NCBI RefSeq assembly: GCF_004339525.1
Contig: NZ_SMGE01000001.1
Span: forward strand, 1,922,001 to 1,986,000
Reading direction: 5' to 3'
Length of the DNA: 64,000 nucleotides
From: Flavobacterium sp. 90
Lineage (GTDB): Bacteria > Bacteroidota > Bacteroidia > Flavobacteriales > Flavobacteriaceae
Part shown: positions 17,409-26,292 of the stretch, piece after piece
Layout: each line of letters opens with the position of its first letter
Numbering within the stretch: position 1 is the stretch's first letter
Notes under the pieces: generated by a model
The model's database searches: none
Seen by the model: only the letters and a program-made list of their open reading frames with translations
What the model was told of the DNA's origin: nothing
Made by a program: the position numbers and the translations under genes

Positions 17409-20048
17409 TTAGAAATTAATCGCTACAGAAAATCTAAACGCGCGTCCTAAAATAGGTCTTGCCATAAACACATCGCTTGCCGCAGATGTTGTTTGTCTCG
17501 GATCTCCTTCTGTTAAACCAATTTCGTTGAATAAGTTCGAAGCATCAACCGCAAAACGAAGATTATTATACGTGTAATTTAAACCTGCTCCAACTTCTTT
17601 ATAAGCAGGTAAAACTTGTTTGTTATCCTGATTCGTGAATTTTTTATCGTAATAAGAAAACTGAACATAAGCTGTAAGATCTTTTGTAATATCAACTTCC
17701 GGTCTTAAGTTACAGAAGAATTTAGGAATTCTTCGTGCTGTATTTCCGTTAAAATCAAAAGTCGAACCGTCTGCATTTGTTCCTGTAAAATTGTCGTATT
17801 CTGGTTTTTGAACTGTGAAAGTAAAATTCAGTTTTACGATTTCATATCTCGCATTTGTTTCTACTTCAAGACCAATATTGTTTACATCGGCAAATTTATT
17901 CTCAGAAGATCCGTCAGATAAAATATCTGTAAAAGCAACGTTTTTCAAGTTCATGTGAAATAAATTGGCATTCACATTAAAGAATGAATTAGAATATTTA
18001 TAACCTAACTCAAACTGATTTACTTCTGTATTTTCTAATTTGCTTAAATCGGCTGCATTATCATAAAAAGACTCTTCGATTGGTGATCTAAAACCGTGGC
18101 TGTAACGAACATATGAAGCCATATTATCATTGAATTTATAATTTCCTGCCGCTGTATAAGACCATTCGCTTACATCATATCTCCAATACGTATAAGGATT
18201 TCCTTTTACAGTAGTAACCTTATCATCAGCCGTATTGTTGTCTAAAATTCCTAAATCTTCAGCAAAAAATCTGGCGTTGTCTCTGTAACCTGAATATTTG
18301 TCTTTGTTGTATCTTAAACCTGCATTGAAAGTCAAATTATCTGTAGCTTTAATTTCTGCATCAACATAAATATCATTCAAAAGACCTTTGGTTTGTGCGT
18401 CTCTTTCTAACCAAGTGATTCTTTCAATTCCGTTCCAAGTGTGATCAACTCCGGTTGTATTGTCTTTTACGTTCAACAATCTCGGATTATCTGAAACGCC
18501 TACTAAATAAGAATTCCAGTTCCAATATTGGTTTGATTTCCAGTTTGAATAGTAATAACCAGCAGTTAATTTCACAGGATCTAAATCAAAATTGAAAGAG
18601 AAATTATTCGCAAAATTGTTCATCTTTTTGTCGATATGCCAAAGATCCGCTCTCATAATTAAAGCATTTGGATCTAATTTTTGTCCGTTATCTACATAAG
18701 AATAAGTCAAATTGCTAGCCGTTGTATTCTGAACGCTTGTTGCATATGCATCTTGTGTCCAAGGTCCTCCATTTGGAAAAATTGCATTGTAATTCAAATC
18801 GATATTGGTTTGTTTAAATGCATTTTTGAAAGTTACTTTCTCAGATATTTTCTTTTTAAATTCGGCTCCAATTGAATTTATAACCGGATGAGAACCATCT
18901 TCTAAATCTGCACTAAAAGTTCCGCCGCCATATTGAGGCACATTTAAATGACTGAAATTTACTGAAGTCAACGTTCCATAATTTGGATTAAAACCTGGAA
19001 TTCCTTCGATTTTTCCGTTATTGCTTTTTAAAGGAATTGGCAAGTAGAATGTATTTCTGTCGTCAAGATGTTTGAAATTAACTCTTAAATAATCGTTATC
19101 ATCAAATTTATATGTGATGTTTCCTTTTATTTGTCCGCCTTTATTTGCTGTAAAACCTGTGTTTCTTACACCATTATCGGCTCTATAAAAACCTCCAACA
19201 TTAAAAAACAATTTATCTTTAATTAAAGCGCCTGATAAATTAAGATCAGTTCTGAACATTCCGTAATCTGAAGTCGTGAATTTTGCTCTTCCCATAAATT
19301 CATTCTGACCTGTTTTCGAAATAAAATTGATGATTCCTCCTGGAGCATTATTCGCAAAAATTGATGCCGAACCTCCACGAACAGCTTCCATTTTGCTTAC
19401 CGTTTCGTCTAATCTGTAAAAAGTATCGGCATTGGCAAATTGTAATGCACCATCTTCAAAAACCGGTAATCCGTCTTCCTGAATTTGTACATATTCATAA
19501 GCTCCCGCTGAAGGAATTCCTCTTGCAAAAAGGTTATTTCCAATTTCTCCTCCAGATGCTTCAACTACAAATCCCGGAATCGTTTGAAGCAAAGCTGCCG
19601 TGCTTGATGGCGCTCTGTCTTCGATTGCTTTTGCGCCCATTGTTGTAATGGCAACGCTCGATTCTAATTTAGATCTTGGTGCTGATGATCCTGTAACCAC
19701 AACTTCTTTTAGACTTTGTGATTCTCCTTCAAGAAGTAAATTAACCTCTTGAGATTCTCCTTCTTTTACTGCAATTTGTTTTTCGAAAGTTTTGTAACCC
19801 ACATTTGTTGCAATAATTGTATAAGTTCCTGCGTCGATATTAGAGAATGAATATCCTCCGTTTTCATCTGTAATCGTACTTTTTCCTGTTTCTTTAAGAG
19901 TCACATTTGCTCCCGGAACTGTTACTCCGCTGTCGTCGAATACTTTTCCTGAAATAGTGCCTTTGTTTTGGGCAAATAGATTATTTGGTAAAAAAAACAG
20001 GCAAAACATTAAAAGTAATGTACCTAAATACTGGTGTAGCTTTTTCAT
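17409..20048 (-). CDS. TonB-dependent receptor of the trehalose locus
   Basis: An 879-residue outer-membrane receptor. Residues 1-26 are a signal peptide (ending NLFAQ); a carboxypeptidase-regulatory-like domain spans about 30-112 (GTISGKVFDDSGVTVPGANV); the plug follows at about 125-250 (LLQTIPGFVVEA, VRGGSASIFANNAPGGIINF); the rest is a 22-strand barrel ending in VAINF. No SusD partner is adjacent, so it is a stand-alone receptor rather than a SusCD pair. It heads an operon with an MFS transporter and trehalase and is divergent from a lacI gene, which points to uptake of trehalose or a related glucoside. Confidence 0.9.
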   Translation of the reverse strand: MKKLHQYLGTLLLMFCLFFLPNNLFAQNKGTISGKVFDDSGVTVPGANVTLKETGKSTITDENGGYSFSNIDAGTYTIIATNVGYKTFEKQIAVKEGESQEVNLLLEGESQSLKEVVVTGSSAPRSKLESSVAITTMGAKAIEDRAPSSTAALLQTIPGFVVEASGGEIGNNLFARGIPSAGAYEYVQIQEDGLPVFEDGALQFANADTFYRLDETVSKMEAVRGGSASIFANNAPGGIINFISKTGQNEFMGRAKFTTSDYGMFRTDLNLSGALIKDKLFFNVGGFYRADNGVRNTGFTANKGGQIKGNITYKFDDNDYLRVNFKHLDDRNTFYLPIPLKSNNGKIEGIPGFNPNYGTLTSVNFSHLNVPQYGGGTFSADLEDGSHPVINSIGAEFKKKISEKVTFKNAFKQTNIDLNYNAIFPNGGPWTQDAYATSVQNTTASNLTYSYVDNGQKLDPNALIMRADLWHIDKKMNNFANNFSFNFDLDPVKLTAGYYYSNWKSNQYWNWNSYLVGVSDNPRLLNVKDNTTGVDHTWNGIERITWLERDAQTKGLLNDIYVDAEIKATDNLTFNAGLRYNKDKYSGYRDNARFFAEDLGILDNNTADDKVTTVKGNPYTYWRYDVSEWSYTAAGNYKFNDNMASYVRYSHGFRSPIEESFYDNAADLSKLENTEVNQFELGYKYSNSFFNVNANLFHMNLKNVAFTDILSDGSSENKFADVNNIGLEVETNARYEIVKLNFTFTVQKPEYDNFTGTNADGSTFDFNGNTARRIPKFFCNLRPEVDITKDLTAYVQFSYYDKKFTNQDNKQVLPAYKEVGAGLNYTYNNLRFAVDASNLFNEIGLTEGDPRQTTSAASDVFMARPILGRAFRFSVAINF

Positions 20049-20087
20049 TTTTTTGTTCGGTTAGTTAGTAATTATGGTTATCACTGT

Positions 20088-20095
20088 CAAACTTA
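20088..20095 (-). promoter_or_regulatory. -7 box of the TonB receptor operon
   Basis: Minus-strand TAAGTTTG matches TAnnTTTG, 40 nt before the receptor start codon. No clear TTG at -33, which would fit a promoter that needs an activator. Confidence 0.5.
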
Positions 20096-20129
20096 ATAAC
20101 TAATTATAAGGAATATAGGAATTAAAAAT

Positions 20130-20164
20130 CGAAAACGTTTTCGAAAAGACCTAAAACGTTTTCG
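20130..20164. promoter_or_regulatory. Two LacI-type operators in the divergent region
   Basis: CGAAAACGTTTTCG (20130-20143) is a perfect 14-bp palindrome with central CG. A near copy, CTAAAACGTTTTCG, lies at 20151-20164. Their centres are 21 bp apart, two helical turns. They sit between the receptor -7 box and the lacI start, upstream of both core promoters. Confidence 0.8.
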
Positions 20165-20211
20165 GAACTTAAAATTTTATCAATGAAGTTTATTTTTAGT
20201 ACTTTTATTTC

Positions 20212-21237
20212 ATGAATGACACAAAATTAATAGATATAGCCTCGGTATTAGGAATTTCGGTTACAACGGTTTCAAAAGCGTTAAAAGGATATACGGATAT
20301 TAGTAAATCGACGCGCGCCAGAGTTATAGAAATGGCCGAAACGATGAACTATATGCCTAATTCTGTAGCGGTAAACCTTCGAACTAATGAAACCAAAACA
20401 ATTGGCGTCATTATTCCCGCTACGGTTCATCATTTTTTTTCGAGCGTATTAAATGGTATTCTGGAAGAAGCCGAAAAAAGAGGTTATCTGGTCATTATAT
20501 TACAATCTAACGAAAAGTACGAACTCGAGAAAAAGCAACTTGCTCTTTTAATTCAAAAACGAGTTGACGGAGTTTTAATGTCACTTTCAAATGAAACCGA
20601 TGATTTCACTCATATAAATGAAGCGATTCGGAAAAATACTCCTGTTGTTCTTTTTGATAAAATTGCCAAAAGAGTTGATTGTTCTAAAGTTGTTATCAAT
20701 GATGCAAAAGCGGCTTATGATGCCGTAACGTATCTTATTAATAAAGGATACAAAAGAATCGCACATTTTAGAGGTTCTTATGTTCCGCAGAATTCTATTG
20801 ATCGCTTTTTAGGTTACAAAAGAGCGCTCGAAGCTCACGGAATTGAATACGATTCGAAATTGGTTTATGTTTGTGATAACAATACTGATTTTGAAGATGG
20901 TTATGAAAATGCTCAAAAAATAATGACCGAAAATCCGGATATCGATGCCATTTTTGCGATTACAGATTTGGTCGCCATCGGGATTATAAAATATTTTAAT
21001 GAAGCTGGAATAAAAACTCCGGAACAGGTTGCGGTTTTTGGCTTTAGTAATTGGTTTATGAGTACGGTTATTTCGCCAAAACTAACAACAATTGACCAAC
21101 CTGGATTCGAAATGGGACATCAGGCCGTTTCGCTTTTAATCGATGAAATTATGGACATCAAAGAACATCGACCGGTCACACATCAAATTATTGAACTTCC
21201 TACAAGAATCATTGAAAGAGAATCGACCGTTAAATGA
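20212..21237 (+). CDS. LacI-family transcriptional regulator
   Basis: A 341-residue regulator. The N-terminal helix-turn-helix is typical (IDIASVLGISVTTVSKALKG, about 5-25), followed by the hinge (MNYMPNSVAVNLRTN) and a periplasmic-binding-protein-like sugar domain (TIGVIIPATVHHFFSSVLNG, then VAVFGFSNW). It is divergent from the TonB receptor-MFS-trehalase operon, with two palindromic LacI-type sites in between, so it most likely senses trehalose or a derivative and controls that operon and itself. A weak -7 box (TACTTTTA) lies at 20200-20207. Confidence 0.92.
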   Translation: MNDTKLIDIASVLGISVTTVSKALKGYTDISKSTRARVIEMAETMNYMPNSVAVNLRTNETKTIGVIIPATVHHFFSSVLNGILEEAEKRGYLVIILQSNEKYELEKKQLALLIQKRVDGVLMSLSNETDDFTHINEAIRKNTPVVLFDKIAKRVDCSKVVINDAKAAYDAVTYLINKGYKRIAHFRGSYVPQNSIDRFLGYKRALEAHGIEYDSKLVYVCDNNTDFEDGYENAQKIMTENPDIDAIFAITDLVAIGIIKYFNEAGIKTPEQVAVFGFSNWFMSTVISPKLTTIDQPGFEMGHQAVSLLIDEIMDIKEHRPVTHQIIELPTRIIERESTVK

Positions 21238-21248
21238 TTTTTTAGTTT

Positions 21249-21256
21249 TAACTTTG
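21249..21256 (+). promoter_or_regulatory. -7 box of the small hypothetical gene
   Basis: TAACTTTG matches TAnnTTTG, 22 nt before the ATG at 21279. Confidence 0.5.
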
Positions 21257-21278
21257 CGTCAATTCTTAAAAAGCATCA

Positions 21279-21632
21279 ATGTTTCCGATTCCTGAAAATA
21301 CCGATTTTTTATTGGCTGATGCCGAAAAAGAAAACCTATATCTAAACCTGATTGAACAGATTAATAAAGATTTTAATCTGGCAAATGAAGGCATCGATTT
21401 TCCGCTAAGTATTTCTCCTGATGAATTAAAAATTCAGCTTCACGAAAAAATCTACAGAATGATTCAGTACAAATTTGCTGAATATCTAAACCTCCTTTAT
21501 ATCATCGATGTTTCTGAAGACGAAATCAAAAAACTAGACGGTTCTGATTTGGTAATTCTTGCCGAACAGGTTGCTTTTTTGATTTTAAAAAGAGAATGGC
21601 AGAAGGTTTGGTTTAGGAAGAATTTTAAGTAA
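21279..21632 (+). CDS. Small conserved-looking hypothetical protein
   Basis: A 117-residue acidic protein, mostly helical by composition, without a signal peptide or membrane segment. I recognise no domain. Its own -7 box separates it from lacI, and its stop lies 30 bp from the convergent lipoprotein gene. It is likely cytoplasmic; function unknown. Confidence 0.65.
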   Translation: MFPIPENTDFLLADAEKENLYLNLIEQINKDFNLANEGIDFPLSISPDELKIQLHEKIYRMIQYKFAEYLNLLYIIDVSEDEIKKLDGSDLVILAEQVAFLILKREWQKVWFRKNFK

Positions 21633-21661
21633 AGGTTCTGAGATGCTAAGATTCTAAGGAT

Positions 21662-22078
21662 CTAAGTTTTTTCTATATTTGTTTCCCATCCATCGTAATC
21701 TCCATTGTATTCAATTGCCTTTTCCCATAGATAGATTACATAATCATTTACACTATTTTCATCAACTTTATCAATCCTTTTTATTTGTAATTGATATGGA
21801 AACTTATCATTAATTTTATTTGAACTCACTAGCTCAAATCCTTTCTTACTAACTTCTGTCAAATAATTATTTCTTTGTTTTTCATCTTTGAAATAAATCC
21901 AGTGAAAAACTTCTCTTGAAGCAGTTAGCTTATCACCACCATTACGCAAAGAATTTATCACTCCAAGATTTGCATCTATTTGAGCTTGTTTTTTAACATC
22001 AACGTTTTTTGTTTCCTTTTGTTGACAGGAAGAACTTCCAAGAAGAACTCCAAAAAGAATAGCAAAATATTTTTTCAT
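21662..22078 (-). CDS. Lipoprotein with an RraB-like domain
   Basis: A 138-residue protein starting with a lipoprotein signal peptide (lipobox LGSSSC, Cys18). The mature part has features of the RNase E inhibitor RraB fold: REVFHWIYFKDEKQRNNYL, KKGFELVS and the end YDGWETNI. RraB itself is cytoplasmic, so an exported copy would not act on RNase E and must have another role. It is followed by a second lipoprotein gene in the same direction (22140-22703). The fold call rests on motif recognition only. Confidence 0.65.
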   Translation of the reverse strand: MKKYFAILFGVLLGSSSCQQKETKNVDVKKQAQIDANLGVINSLRNGGDKLTASREVFHWIYFKDEKQRNNYLTEVSKKGFELVSSNKINDKFPYQLQIKRIDKVDENSVNDYVIYLWEKAIEYNGDYDGWETNIEKT

Positions 22079-22139
22079 TTAAGAAGTATAATTATTAATA
22101 TTTTTAATGAATCAAAACCTTAGTCTCGAGACTCATTTT

Positions 22140-22703
22140 CTAAGGTTTTTCGTTTGGTCGAATAATACTTTTTAATCTGTCTAATTCATACCAAAGTCCA
22201 AATCCGTTTGTATCTAGTTTACTTCCTGTAATCTGGAAACGACCGCATTTAAAACAGATCTTTGCAATTCCTACCGTTTTTTCTTTCTTCTTAAAAAGAA
22301 AAATATCCCGATATTCTGCGGCACAGGCATATCCCTCAGTCATTAAAGAATCTTTTTCACTGAAAACATCTTGAATATCTTTTTGCTGTTTTATGGTTAA
22401 GTCCATTTTTTTGTACTTATGATTCAATAGAATTTTTTCGAAGTTTTCTTGTGGAATAGTGTCAGGAAAATCAAACTCGTAAATATCAATAAACTCTTTT
22501 TCTTTTTCAGTATTAGTTTCTTTTCTAATAATTTTCATAAAATCATTATCAGAAAAGTTCAAATAATAATGATCTATTTTACCTGAATCAAAAAAAGGTC
22601 TTAGTTCTTTCTTTACAACTTTTGTGTCTGCAACTTCTGCTTTCTTCGAATTATTACAACTCGAAATAACAACAACAATAAGTATAAAAATATATTTTTT
22701 CAT
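22140..22703 (-). CDS. Hypothetical lipoprotein
   Basis: A 187-residue protein from the ATG at 22703 (one TTG codon upstream is also in frame). The signal peptide ends in a lipobox (VVVISSC, Cys16). The mature protein is charged and contains one CFKCG pair that could bind a metal or form a disulfide. No family recognised. It is encoded just upstream of the RraB-like lipoprotein on the same strand, 61 bp away, so the two may be co-transcribed. Confidence 0.7.
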   Translation of the reverse strand: MKKYIFILIVVVISSCNNSKKAEVADTKVVKKELRPFFDSGKIDHYYLNFSDNDFMKIIRKETNTEKEKEFIDIYEFDFPDTIPQENFEKILLNHKYKKMDLTIKQQKDIQDVFSEKDSLMTEGYACAAEYRDIFLFKKKEKTVGIAKICFKCGRFQITGSKLDTNGFGLWYELDRLKSIIRPNEKP

Positions 22704-22741
22704 CAACTGGATTTAAAAACCTTAGAAACTTAGCAACTCAG

Positions 22742-22757
22742 TCCCGAAGCTTCGGGA
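22742..22757. repeat. Copy of the 16-bp palindrome TCCCGAAGCTTCGGGA
   Basis: Identical to the core at 2577-2592. It lies between two minus-strand genes, within a run of near-repeats of TTAGCAACT. Confidence 0.7.
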
Positions 22758-22769
22758 TAGCAACTTAGA

Positions 22770-23321
22770 TCAGAAATATACACGAACAAAAGGCATAAAT
22801 CCAGACCCGTAAAGACTTGTTTGTGCATTATACAAAACATCGTAACGCGCTCCAACAGTCACACTTCCGGTTCTGTAACCTGCTCCGAGATATAAGGCAG
22901 TATTCCAATAATTATCTGAATAAGATGGTCTGTATGGCGTTGAATCATAACTTGTGTTTATACGCACTTGTTCTAACTCTGCCGACAATTGAATTTCGGG
23001 AATTGGGTTTACAAGTGTAACCAAACTTCCTCCGTAAACAAAAGAATCATAATAGTTTTTTGAAGATAAATATCCAAATTGTAAACCTACTCCAACCGCA
23101 AAAATTTCGTTGACATTGTAGATTGCACTTGGCATAACGGAGATATCTGTATAACCGGAACCAATTCCTAAACCAAGACCACCACCAAACTGAACTTTTT
23201 CCCAAAAATGATTACTGTTGTCTATAACATACTTTTGCTGGGCAATTGCCGAACTTGAAAAAGAGACTATCAAAATCACAAAAAATGTTTTGAAAACGAT
23301 TGAAATTTGATTTATATTCAT
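22770..23321 (-). CDS. Outer-membrane beta-barrel-like hypothetical protein
   Basis: A 183-residue exported protein. The signal peptide spans about 1-27 (VILIVSFSSSAIAQQ). The mature part alternates glycine-rich strands (FGGGLGLGIGSGY, ALYLGAGYRTGSVTVGARYD) and ends with the aromatic tail FVRVYF, as in small outer-membrane barrels. It is divergent from sucA, 116 bp apart, but nothing in it suggests a catalytic link to the 2-oxoglutarate dehydrogenase. Function unknown. Confidence 0.75.
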   Translation of the reverse strand: MNINQISIVFKTFFVILIVSFSSSAIAQQKYVIDNSNHFWEKVQFGGGLGLGIGSGYTDISVMPSAIYNVNEIFAVGVGLQFGYLSSKNYYDSFVYGGSLVTLVNPIPEIQLSAELEQVRINTSYDSTPYRPSYSDNYWNTALYLGAGYRTGSVTVGARYDVLYNAQTSLYGSGFMPFVRVYF

Positions 23322-23393
23322 AGTTAACGTTTATTTTAACAAATTTTTACGTAAAAGTACGTAAAAAAAAGATCTAAATAAAGGCGATTGTTG

Positions 23394-23401
23394 TACTTTT
23401 G
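23394..23401 (+). promoter_or_regulatory. sucA -7 box
   Basis: TACTTTTG matches TAnnTTTG. A TTG codon at 23399, in frame with sucA, lies inside this box, so the start at ATG 23438 is preferred. Confidence 0.65.
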
Positions 23402-23437
23402 CCATTCTATTTAACAAAAAGTATATTCACTCATATT

Positions 23438-26212
23438 ATGGATAGGTTTTCATTTTTAAATGCAGCGCATACAGAGTTTTTCGCACAATTATATGATCAG
23501 TATTTAGTAAATCCAGATAGCGTTGAGCCAAGCTGGAGAAGTTTTTTTCAAGGTTTCGACTTTGGACAAACGACTTATAATGACGAAAATCCAGTTCAAC
23601 AAATTGTTGAATATGTGACTAGCGACAACACAGATTACAGTAAAGTTTCAGAAAAACTACAAAAAGAATTCAACGTTCTAAAATTAATTGATGGATACCG
23701 CACAAGAGGACATTTGTTTACAAAAACAAATCCTGTTCGTGACCGTAGAACTTCGTCTCCTACTTTAGATATCGAAAATTTTGGATTAACAACTGCTGAT
23801 CTTTCAACAGTTTTTGATGCTGCTCAAACTATCGGAATACCACCTTCTTCTTTAGAAGCTATCGTAAACCGTCTTAAAGCTATTTACTGCCAACATATTG
23901 GTATTGAATACATGTATATCAGAAATCCTGGCGTTGTAAAATGGATTCAGGAAAAATTAGCTGTTAATGTTAATCAGCCTAATTTCTCTTCTGAAGAAAA
24001 GAAAACTATTTTAGACAAATTAAATCAAGCAGTTTCTTTCGAGAACTTCTTACATACTAAATATGTTGGTCAAAAAAGATTCTCACTAGAAGGTGGAGAA
24101 TCTATTATTCCGGCTTTAGACGCTTTGATTGAACAAGCTGCTGAAAAAGGTGTTGAACAATTCGTAATGGGAATGGCTCACCGTGGTCGTTTGAACGTTT
24201 TGGCAAACATCTTCGGAAAATCAACTCAGGATATCTTTGGCGAATTTGACGGTAAAGATTACGATCAGGAATATTTTGATGGTGACGTAAAATACCACTT
24301 AGGTCTTACTGCTGACAAAAAAACAAGATCAGGAAAAAGCATCAATATCAATTTAGCGCCAAACCCTTCGCACTTAGAAACGGTTGGAGCTGTAATTGAA
24401 GGAATCACAAGAGCAAAACAAGATAAATATTATGCTGATGATTTCTCTAAAGTATTACCTATCGCCGTTCACGGAGATGCTGCAATCGCAGGGCAAGGAA
24501 TCTTATACGAAATCATTCAAATGGCACAACTTGACGGTTACAAAACTGGAGGAACAATCCATATTGTAATTAATAACCAAGTTGGTTTTACTACAAACTA
24601 TTTAGACGCTCGTTCTTCTACTTATTGTACAGACGTTGCCAAAGTAACATTATCGCCAGTATTACACGTAAATGCTGATGATGCTGAAGCTGTTGTACAC
24701 GCTGTATCTTTTGCATTAGATTACAGAATGCAATTTGGACGTGACGTATTTATCGATCTTTTAGGATACAGAAAATACGGTCATAACGAAGGTGACGAAC
24801 CTCGTTTTACTCAACCGGTTTTATATAAAATCATCGCTAAACATAAAAATCCTAGAGATATTTATGCTGAGAAATTATTGTCTGACGGCGTAATCGATGC
24901 TTCTTATGTAAATGCTTTAGAAAAAGAATACAAATCTACAATGGAAGTGAATTTAGAAGCTTCCCGTAAAAAAGATTTGACAATTATAACTCCATTCATG
25001 AAAAACGAATGGGACGGATTTGTTCAGGTAACAGATACGCAAATGCTTGAAAAAGTAAACACTTCTTTTGACAAAAAAGGATTGGATTCTATCATCAATA
25101 CAATTTCAACTTTACCGGCAGATAAGAAATTTATCAGCAAAATAACTAAAATTGTTACCGATAGAAAAACAGGATATGACAACAACACTGTTGATTGGGG
25201 AACTGCAGAAGCTCTAGCTTACGGTTCACTTTTGACAGAAGGATTTGATGTTCGTATTTCTGGTCAGGATGTAGAGCGTGGAACATTCTCTCACCGTCAT
25301 GCTGTTGTTAAAGTAGAAGATTCTGAAGAAGAAGTAATCTTATTGAATACAATCGAGAACAAAAAAGGAAAATTCGGAGTATTCAACTCTCTTTTATCTG
25401 AGTACGGAGTTCTTGGTTTTGATTATGGATATGCATTGGCAAATCCAAATGCATTGACTATTTGGGAAGCACAATTTGGAGATTTCTCTAACGGAGCTCA
25501 AATTATGATTGACCAATATATCTCATGTGGTGAAGACAAATGGAACAACCAAAATGGTATCGTTTTATTATTACCTCACGGATATGAAGGTCAAGGTGCA
25601 GAACACTCTTCTGCAAGAATGGAGCGTTACTTACAACTTTGTGCAAGACAAAATATGTATGTTGCAGATTGTACAACTCCAGCAAACTTCTTCCACTTAT
25701 TAAGAAGACAAATGAAAACGAATTTCCGTAAACCTTTGGTAGTTTTCTCTCCAAAAAGTTTATTGCGTGATCCAAGATGTGTTTCTACAGTAGAAGAATT
25801 AGCAACAGGAAGTTTCCAGGAAACAATTGACGATAACACGGTAGATAAAAAAGCAGTAAAAACGTTAGTTTTCGTTACTGGTAAATTCTATTATGATATC
25901 GTTGCCGAAAGAGAAAACAACGGAAGAAATGACGTTGCAGTTGTTCGTATCGAGCAATTATTCCCTTTACCGGTTGAGCAATTAAAAGCAATCATTGCAC
26001 AATATCCAAATGCAGATGATTATGTTTGGGCTCAGGAAGAACCTAAAAACATGGGAGCTTACAGCTTTATGTTAATGAACTTTGATCTTGTAAAATGGAG
26101 ATTAGCTTCGTTAAAAGCTTACGCAGCACCAGCATCAGGAAGTTACACACGTGCAAAACGTCGTCATGCAGATGCAATTAGAATGGTTTTCGATAAAAAT
26201 TTATTCAGATAA
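23438..26212 (+). CDS. sucA: 2-oxoglutarate dehydrogenase E1 component
   Basis: A 924-residue thiamine-diphosphate enzyme that decarboxylates 2-oxoglutarate and passes succinyl groups to the lipoyl E2. The N-terminus FSFLNAAHTEFFAQLYDQY is typical of SucA and binds the complex core. Family motifs include MGMAHRGRLNVLANIFGK, HGDAAIAGQGILYE and NNQVGFTTN for the cofactor site, and EAQFGDFSNGAQ in the pyrimidine domain. The ATG at 23438 is chosen because an upstream TTG falls in the -7 box. sucB follows after 80 bp, with a hairpin in the gap. The TCA-cycle role is secure. Confidence 0.97.
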   Translation: MDRFSFLNAAHTEFFAQLYDQYLVNPDSVEPSWRSFFQGFDFGQTTYNDENPVQQIVEYVTSDNTDYSKVSEKLQKEFNVLKLIDGYRTRGHLFTKTNPVRDRRTSSPTLDIENFGLTTADLSTVFDAAQTIGIPPSSLEAIVNRLKAIYCQHIGIEYMYIRNPGVVKWIQEKLAVNVNQPNFSSEEKKTILDKLNQAVSFENFLHTKYVGQKRFSLEGGESIIPALDALIEQAAEKGVEQFVMGMAHRGRLNVLANIFGKSTQDIFGEFDGKDYDQEYFDGDVKYHLGLTADKKTRSGKSININLAPNPSHLETVGAVIEGITRAKQDKYYADDFSKVLPIAVHGDAAIAGQGILYEIIQMAQLDGYKTGGTIHIVINNQVGFTTNYLDARSSTYCTDVAKVTLSPVLHVNADDAEAVVHAVSFALDYRMQFGRDVFIDLLGYRKYGHNEGDEPRFTQPVLYKIIAKHKNPRDIYAEKLLSDGVIDASYVNALEKEYKSTMEVNLEASRKKDLTIITPFMKNEWDGFVQVTDTQMLEKVNTSFDKKGLDSIINTISTLPADKKFISKITKIVTDRKTGYDNNTVDWGTAEALAYGSLLTEGFDVRISGQDVERGTFSHRHAVVKVEDSEEEVILLNTIENKKGKFGVFNSLLSEYGVLGFDYGYALANPNALTIWEAQFGDFSNGAQIMIDQYISCGEDKWNNQNGIVLLLPHGYEGQGAEHSSARMERYLQLCARQNMYVADCTTPANFFHLLRRQMKTNFRKPLVVFSPKSLLRDPRCVSTVEELATGSFQETIDDNTVDKKAVKTLVFVTGKFYYDIVAERENNGRNDVAVVRIEQLFPLPVEQLKAIIAQYPNADDYVWAQEEPKNMGAYSFMLMNFDLVKWRLASLKAYAAPASGSYTRAKRRHADAIRMVFDKNLFR

Positions 26213-26226
26213 AAAGAATGTTTCAA

Positions 26227-26266
26227 GTTTAAAGTTTCAGGTTCAAATTAACATGAAACTTTAAAC
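26227..26266. repeat. Hairpin between sucA and sucB
   Basis: GTTTAAAGTTTCA (26227-26239) pairs perfectly with TGAAACTTTAAAC (26254-26266) around a 14-nt loop. No T-run follows, so it is not a typical terminator and may affect mRNA stability or the E1:E2 ratio. Confidence 0.7.
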
Positions 26267-26292
26267 CATAAAAACCTTAAACAAAAACAAAG

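Noticed and set aside
22770..23321. The gene before sucA as a 2-oxoglutarate decarboxylase subunit
   Set aside because: It is exported and barrel-like, is on the opposite strand, and has no enzyme motif.
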